From NCBI RefSeq assembly GCF_014839805.1, contig NC_051139.1, forward strand, positions 2,046,001 to 2,110,000: a stretch of DNA of 64,000 nucleotides, read 5' to 3'. Shown here in pieces: positions 59,401 through 64,000 of the stretch (its first letter is position 1; the number at the start of each line of letters is the position of its first letter). Under the pieces are notes generated by a model. That model did not search any database. It was given only the letters and a program-made list of their open reading frames with translations, and was not told the DNA's origin. Source of the DNA: Manduca sexta (lineage: Eukaryota; Arthropoda; Insecta; Lepidoptera; Sphingidae). A program made the translations under genes and the position numbers.

Positions 59401-62061
59401 CATCAATAGTGTTACAAGCATGATTCATATTTTATTACTAGCTTTTGCCCGCAGCTCCGCCCGCGTTATAAAGTTTTTCGGGCTAAAGTTTTCCATTATA
59501 AAAGTCATGCTATATATTTTCCCGGGAGGGTCTCCATACCAAATTTTATCCTAATACGTTGGGTAGTTTTTGAGTTTAACACGTTCAGGCAGACAGATGC
59601 AGCGGGGGACTTTGTTTTATATTTCTGTAGAATTTTTTAAGAGAAACAATTCCGTCATACATCGTTGTTGCATAATTTTAACCGTTTACGCAGCGCACGC
59701 AACATAAGCTCTCAAAACGAATAAATTTTTTCCGTTTTTGCAACATGTTTCATTACTGCTCTGCTCTTTTTGGTCATAGCTTGATGATATATAGCCTTTA
59801 TTACGCCAGGAACAAAGGGCTATCCAACACAAAAAGATTTTTTCAGTTCAAACCGATAGTTCCCGAGATTAGCCATTACTGCTCCGCTCCTATTGAGTAT
59901 AGCGTGATGATATATAGCCTATAGTACTCCATGAACAAAGGGCTATCCAACACAAAAAGATTTTTTCAGTTTGAACCGGTAGTTCCTGAGATTAGCGCGT
60001 TCAAACAAACAAACAAACAAACTCTTCAGCGTTATATAATAGTACATAGATATAGATTATTTCTGCTTTTTTTAATCGTATGTAGATGCCAAAGAACTTT
60101 AAAGAAATCAAAGCCGATTTTGAAAAATAATAAAACCGTGTCACTAGAATTTTGGAGCCTAAATTATTACTCGTTGATAAAAAAAATATTACGGAAAAAC
60201 GAAAAGTATTACCTACTGGTCCTTTAGGTGGTGCGCTGAACTCTCCCCTGGCGACGGCCTTTTGTATCTCCAGGCACAGTTCCACCATGTGCTTGCCATA
60301 CACCGCCAGGGAGTTGTTCCCGCGGGACTCCAGCTCGCGGTACTCCTGCTTCAATTGTTCTGGTACGCAGATATGGATAATAGTGACGGTTTAATATTAT
60401 TACTGACTTTACAGGCTAGAATAACGTGTGCCAGTACAGGATTGTGGTTTTTCGTTTCAAATGTGAGTTAACCTATTTGAATACGCAAAACACAGCAATA
60501 TTGAAACAGAACAAGTAATTGTACGTGTTGCTATGAGTATGTATACTGACTGAGCCGCTCGCGCTGGCGCTGCGCGTGCGCGGCGGCGCGGTCGTGCAGC
60601 TGCGCCTGGTGCGCGGCGTGGTGGCGGGCCTGGTCGGCGTGGTGCGCGGCGGTGTCGGCGCGGGCGCGCGCGCTGCCGGCCGCCGCGCGCGCGCTCTCCG
60701 CCGCCGCCTCCAGCCGCCCGCGCTCCGCCGCCGCGCCGCCGCTCCTGCACCGCCACACACAACACCGGACCTACTTACTCACACTGTTCACATACTAGAC
60801 ATATCTAATTGCAATTAGAATCACTCAATATAAACGACATCACTCACTCGATATTGCTGATCTCTCGCTCGAGGTCTGTCACTTTCCTGCGCTCGCGTTT
60901 GAGCAGCTCTTGTTGTTTAGCAGTGGCCTGGTGTGCACTGCGCAGGCTCGTTTGCGTCTCTCGCGCCTGGGACTCCAACTCCTGTAATTCCTGCTGGTAC
61001 ACCGCTTTCTCCTGCTTTTTTTCTTCCATTTTATTCTTTAGTGCCCTTGTGAAGACAATTATACCATCAGAAAACCCACTTATGAATACAATTTTATTAT
61101 ATGTAATGATTTAACTACATAATCCAAACGAAGCAGGCACTGTGATAGCAGAACTAACTACAAACACAAACTAAACTAAATAAATACAAACTAAGTTTAT
61201 ACGAGTCTATCTCCGACATACTATCCCATCCGACTTTTTACCCCTTCACCTTCCCCTATCGAACCCCCCATATGATCTTCTCATGTTCGTAGAGCTACTT
61301 ATTATAGCGTATATTTTTGATTCATTCATTCATCAATTTTCGTCCACACGCAAAACTACCAAGTTAGACAAAGTTTAACAAAAAGAATGCCATTCACTAA
61401 TACACCAAATACGAATAATCATAAAAAATATGCTACATTATTTACTACCCTTTTAAGAGAACATATTATGCCCACAAACAGCTAAGTTCTATCTTTATGT
61501 AAACCCAGTACTACTATAGCAACTAGTCGATCACAAAATAATTTAATTTTTAACACCGAGTAAAGCTTGCCGTAAATTTCATATAAACACATTCAACGTG
61601 TGTTATCATCATCATCTCAGCCACAGGAAGTCCACTGCTGAACATAGGCCTCCCCAAGGATCTCCACGTCGACCTGTTGGAAGCGGCCTGCATCCAGCGA
61701 CTTCCTGCGACCTTAGCCAGGTCGACCGACCACCTTGTAGGGTATACTTATCGGATCCGACCAACGTGTGTTAGCTCGTAGGGTATACTTATGTACTTCT
61801 GTCAACTCACTCAATAATCGCGTTACTGCCACCGAAGGTATCATTCATCTGGTGAAGCTTACGCATCATCTTGTCTATCTTCGCCTGCGACTTGTCGTAT
61901 TCTCTCTGTATGTCGTTGTAGTCGCGCTCGAGCTCCGCTATCTCGCTCCAGTAGTACTCGTTTTGCAACTTTTTCTTCTGAGACTCCACCTCGTCGCGCG
62001 ATTGCAATTGGTCATAGCTCATTTTCCATTTTTTGTATTCTTTTTCTAGTTCTGCACAAGC
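53406..62061 (-). CDS. SMC6: SMC6, C-terminal 835 residues (5' end outside the window)
   Basis: Fifteen minus-strand exons join in frame: 61811-62061, 60848-61045, 60551-60744, 60213-60359, 59257-59384, 58760-58955, 58504-58669, 58058-58277, 57445-57615, 57008-57195, 55389-55557, 54858-54968, 54281-54493, 53683-53816, 53406-53427. The visible part begins in the first coiled coil (EYYWSEIAELERDY). The hinge (about residues 260-430) has GPVG...KEWGGALEHIL, CSKFLPARH and LSDNAENVPVNCAKIVTLD. The C-terminal head has ABC signature LSGGERS, Walker B FFFMDEYDVFMDNVNR and RQFVFLTPQD, ending MADPRP. Family length (about 1,090 aa) implies roughly 250 residues with Walker A lie further right. With SMC5 and NSE subunits it forms the complex guarding replication and repeats. 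One coiled-coil exon is extremely Ala/Arg/His-rich. Confidence 0.95.
54755..54815 (+). repeat. LINE-tail fragment in SMC6 intron
   Basis: GGCGCGCTTTAGGGGAGACCTATATTTAGCAGTGGACAGTTGTAGGCTGATGAGAT, a known type of LINE 3' end, 45 bp from the exon 54858-54968 donor. Confidence 0.6.
55092..55305 (-). mobile_element. tRNA-derived SINE, degenerate
   Basis: The inverse of the 12275 family: GGGTAGGCAGAAACGCAAC, GGCGAGCTTATCGCCATATC, AATATCACTTTACCCGACC, then ATTACTACGCCACCGAGGCAGT-like head remnants. It has many substitutions. Confidence 0.75.
55618..55860 (-). repeat. Dispersed repeat family R, copy 4 (continuous)
   Basis: Carries GTCGACACAATTATGCCGGCCTG, CTACCATGGCGGGTTTTAACACC and GCTATCCGGGCGGATATAAAATATATCCTACCACCAGC without interruption. 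This copy defines the uninterrupted family sequence. Confidence 0.8.
56316..56589 (-). mobile_element. tRNA-derived SINE with 9-bp TSD
   Basis: Inverse orientation. AGTGAACAC is present at 56316-56324 and 56581-56589. The interior shows the family blocks TATCCCCGAGGGGGTATGCAGAGG, CATGATGTGATAGGGGGCGAGCC and GAACCCAGGACGTCAGAGC. It lies in the SMC6 intron between exons 57008-57195 and 55389-55557. An AC microsatellite follows the left duplication. Confidence 0.85.
59434..60055 (+). repeat. Dispersed repeat family U with internal 123-bp tandem
   Basis: Begins ACTAGCTTTTGCCCGCAGCTCCGCCCGCG and ends GTTCAAACAAAC(AAAC)n TCTTCAGCG...ATAGAT, as in many lepidopteran repeats. Inside, 59751-59873 and 59874-59996 are tandem copies (both with GAACAAAGGGCTATCCAACACAAAAAG). 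It lies in an SMC6 intron. Confidence 0.75.
61594..61773 (-). mobile_element. 156-bp LINE 3' end with 12-bp TSD
   Basis: CAACGTGTGTTA is found at 61594-61605 and 61762-61773. The insert 61606-61761 starts with an ATC microsatellite, then CTCAGCCACAGGAAGTCCACTGC, the inverse of the 3763 insert, and extends 80 bp further into the element. It lies 38 bp from the SMC6 exon 61811-62061. Confidence 0.87.
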
Positions 62062-62349
62062 CTAAAAAATGATTCTATATTATCTATATATATATAAAAG
62101 AATCCCTATTTCCCTTGGTCACGGCATCACGCGTGAACGGCTGGACCGATTTCACAAATTTTTTTTGTTGTGTTTGTTATTGTCAGGAAAAGGATCTTAT
62201 GAAAGAAAAAACTAAAAAAAATGCTCGGAAAATTAGAAAATTTAAGAAAACTTAACGACAATATTAATTTTATATAACTGTCAATTGTTTGAAATAACTG
62301 TCAACGATTGACAGAATGCGCGCTGCAAATTCATAGTTAAGGTTATAGC

Positions 62350-62636
62350 TTAAGGTGGTAGCTCAAGGTCCATTTTCATACATTTTGTTTCGGCTTTAAT
62401 CTGGGTAACTAAACAAGTATTGGCAAGTAAAGAATTTAAATTCACGTCTAGTTAGTGATTAGTTCTCGCAGTTGAAAGAAAAACGTAAAAATAATTAATA
62501 ATCATGGATATTTCGGCCTTTAAAATTTAATATGACGAAATTTTAAAGGCAGAAATATCCATGATTATTAATATTTTTTTAACTGCGAGAAGCCGAAACA
62601 AAATGTATGAAAATGGACCTTGAGCTACCACCTTAA
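62350..62636. mobile_element. TTAA-flanked foldback MITE (piggyBac-type target)
   Basis: TTAA at 62350-62353 and 62633-62636 flank an element whose ends are perfect inverted repeats: GGTGGTAGCTCAAGGTCCAT against ATGGACCTTGAGCTACCACC, about 40 bp. The interior is also self-complementary around the 9-nt loop AATATGACG (62529-62537). It has no ORF. The TTAA duplication fits a piggyBac-mobilised element. Confidence 0.85.
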
Positions 62637-62810
62637 GGTCCATTTTTCATACATTTTGTTTCACCTTTAATCTGGGTAACTAAACAAGTATTGGCAAGTA
62701 AAGAATTTAAATTCTCGTCTAGTTAGTGATTAGTTCTCGCAGTTGAAAGAAAAACGTAAAAATAATTAATATGCATGGATATTTCGGCCTTTAAAATTTC
62801 GTCATATTAA
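62637..62810 (+). repeat. Partial second copy of the foldback left arm
   Basis: GGTCCATTTTTCATACATTTTG at 62637 repeats the arm that starts at 62367, offset 270 bp and nearly identical for about 165 bp. It ends with the loop in the opposite sense (CGTCATATT, 62800-62808), followed by AACTTAAG. Confidence 0.85.
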
Positions 62811-62844
62811 CTTAAGACGGGACAGCGTCTGTCGGGTCAACTAG

Positions 62845-64000
62845 TAATATATACATTTAAATGGGTTAATTATTTTGCCATATTTCTAGTATGTGTTTAC
62901 TTCATAAGAAATACACTCCCGGGACTAAAAATCTACTCATACATTGATGACGATGCAGTGATCGTACCAATATCTTGTTTCACACTTGGCTCATACACTG
63001 ACCCAAAAATTGTTTTTAATGATGCAAAATATATTTGCAATGATCGTTTATAAAACCTTTATACACTGCTCAATAAATAAATAAAAATAATAGAGTATCG
63101 TTAATGCGAACATAGGCGTACAGATAAAGAAAATGTAGCATATGGTGGCCTTGAACTTTTGCAATACCGAATATTGGCGTCTAAATAGAATTCGTGCGTG
63201 CCACTAACGCGCACATTTCACACGCACTTTAGCTAATGGTAACGAAACTAAATTAGCTGATAGGGTAAATACTCGGGCTCGTGAGCCACTGTAGAGCGCA
63301 GTGGCAAAGGGTCCATACAGGGTCTTAGCTATACTTGAATTTAAGGTAGGGCAGCTGTGGTTACAGATTGGTCGGAAGTAAAAATGTTACTAGATCTGAT
63401 CTAGTCAATCGATTTTTGGCTTTCTTGACTTGTGAACGTGAATGGGTCAGGTTAATACTTACGAACAGATTGTAACAAAATTCCCGTAAATCTCAGAAAG
63501 GGGTTATTCCACCCATCAATACGAATAACTATTACTATGGGACCCACTTGCAAATTGTGAAATAAAAAATCCGCTGCTCCACATATTTGATTGAGTAGTT
63601 ATGTATAATTTAGTTGATTATTAAGGTAAGGCAGTTGTATTTTAAGGTAGAGCGTTGCCCCACAATCACCCCCCTCCCCTCCCTAGCTACGGCCCTGGGT
63701 TTTACATATAATTTATATATAATTATCATCAAAACCATTTGCAGACCGATATATGCATATTAGTACCTATATGTTGTGTTGGGTTCCTTTATGAAAAACT
63801 TCACATTTCGCCACTGGTAGAGCGACCACCGTAATTGTGTCGCGTTCAAGAATAAGCCTGTATATATCCAGTTTCAAACAGGCAGGCACAATTATGTCGA
63901 CTAGCGAGGGTAATCATCCTTCCCCAGTCACTACTCTATCTGGACCCTACTTCACTTACCATCAGGTGCCGTGAAGTCACTTTGCCATATGATAATATCA
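62845..64000. other. SMC6 intron continuing to the window edge
   Basis: No exon is recognised here, so the N-terminal head exons of SMC6 lie beyond 64000. Only repeat fragments (63739-63990) are seen. Confidence 0.6.
63739..63990 (+). repeat. Repeat pair of 49052, then repeat R copy 5
   Basis: 63739-63822 matches 49052-49133. From 63815 GAGCGACCACCGTAATTGTGTCGCGTTC, CAGTTTCAAACAGGCAGGCACAATTATGTCGAC and CTTACCATCAGGTGC follow copy 1 of repeat R. Confidence 0.7.

Larger units (their letters stand above)
62083..62844 (+). mobile_element. LEP1-like Helitron carrying a nested insertion
   Basis: Begins TCTATATATATATAAAAG after A62082 and ends GTCAACTAG before T62845. The 5' and 3' parts match 18317-18575; a GACAG/CTGTC stem precedes the CTAG end. 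About 460 bp of extra sequence, the TTAA foldback and its partial copy, interrupt it after the ATAGTTAAGG block. It lies just upstream (gene sense) of the first SMC6 exon in view. Confidence 0.87.

Noticed and set aside
1..64000. CRISPR arrays, operons, phage or plasmid genes, a novel prokaryotic defence system
   Set aside because: The window is intron-bearing insect nuclear DNA. No regularly spaced repeats or compact same-strand gene clusters are present.

Overview
The window looks like nuclear DNA from an insect, most likely a moth or butterfly. Exons are short, GT-AG introns are AT-rich, some coding exons are very GC-rich, and the introns are full of tRNA-derived SINEs, LINE tails, LEP1-like Helitrons and foldback elements of lepidopteran type. 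I find no prokaryotic, organellar or viral genome features. All calls come from reading splice sites and protein motifs by eye; no database was searched.

Layout. Positions 1-12,800 hold no gene I can support, only repeats. Then come MIC19/CHCHD3 (12802-14331, +), a small unrecognised two-exon gene (15025-15520, +), and a head-to-head pair, ABT1/ESF2 (16374-17223, -) and RTF2 (17676-19155, +), that start 452 bp apart. A 541-bp foldback element (20261-20801) lies between RTF2 and the next gene. GSAP/pigeon, the gamma-secretase-activating protein homologue, fills 21153-37005 on the minus strand (14 exons, 926 aa by my splice model). Its largest intron carries a nearly full-length but frameshifted LINE (about 28206-32812). 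GSAP is head to head with cyclin E (38732-47932, +; 7 coding exons, 505 aa), with E2F-type and DRE-type sites between and inside them. SMC6 (minus) runs from its stop at 53406 to an exon ending at 62061. Its N-terminal head exons lie beyond the window.

Functions. Cyclin E, SMC6, RTF2 and ABT1 all serve growing, replicating cells: G1/S entry, the SMC5/6 genome-stability complex, the replication fork and 18S rRNA maturation. MIC19 belongs to the mitochondrial MICOS complex and GSAP is linked to gamma-secretase. This is ordinary eukaryotic gene neighbourhood, not an operon.

Most notable: a nearly exact 141-bp tandem duplication covering the end of GSAP exon 13 and its splice donor; an E2F/DRE motif cluster at cyclin E; a TTAA-flanked foldback nested in a Helitron, with a partial second copy whose 9-nt loop is inverted; a LINE ORF1 that joins a PHD-like finger to a domain resembling baculovirus FP25K; and several very small (60-190 bp) retro-insertions with clear target-site duplications.
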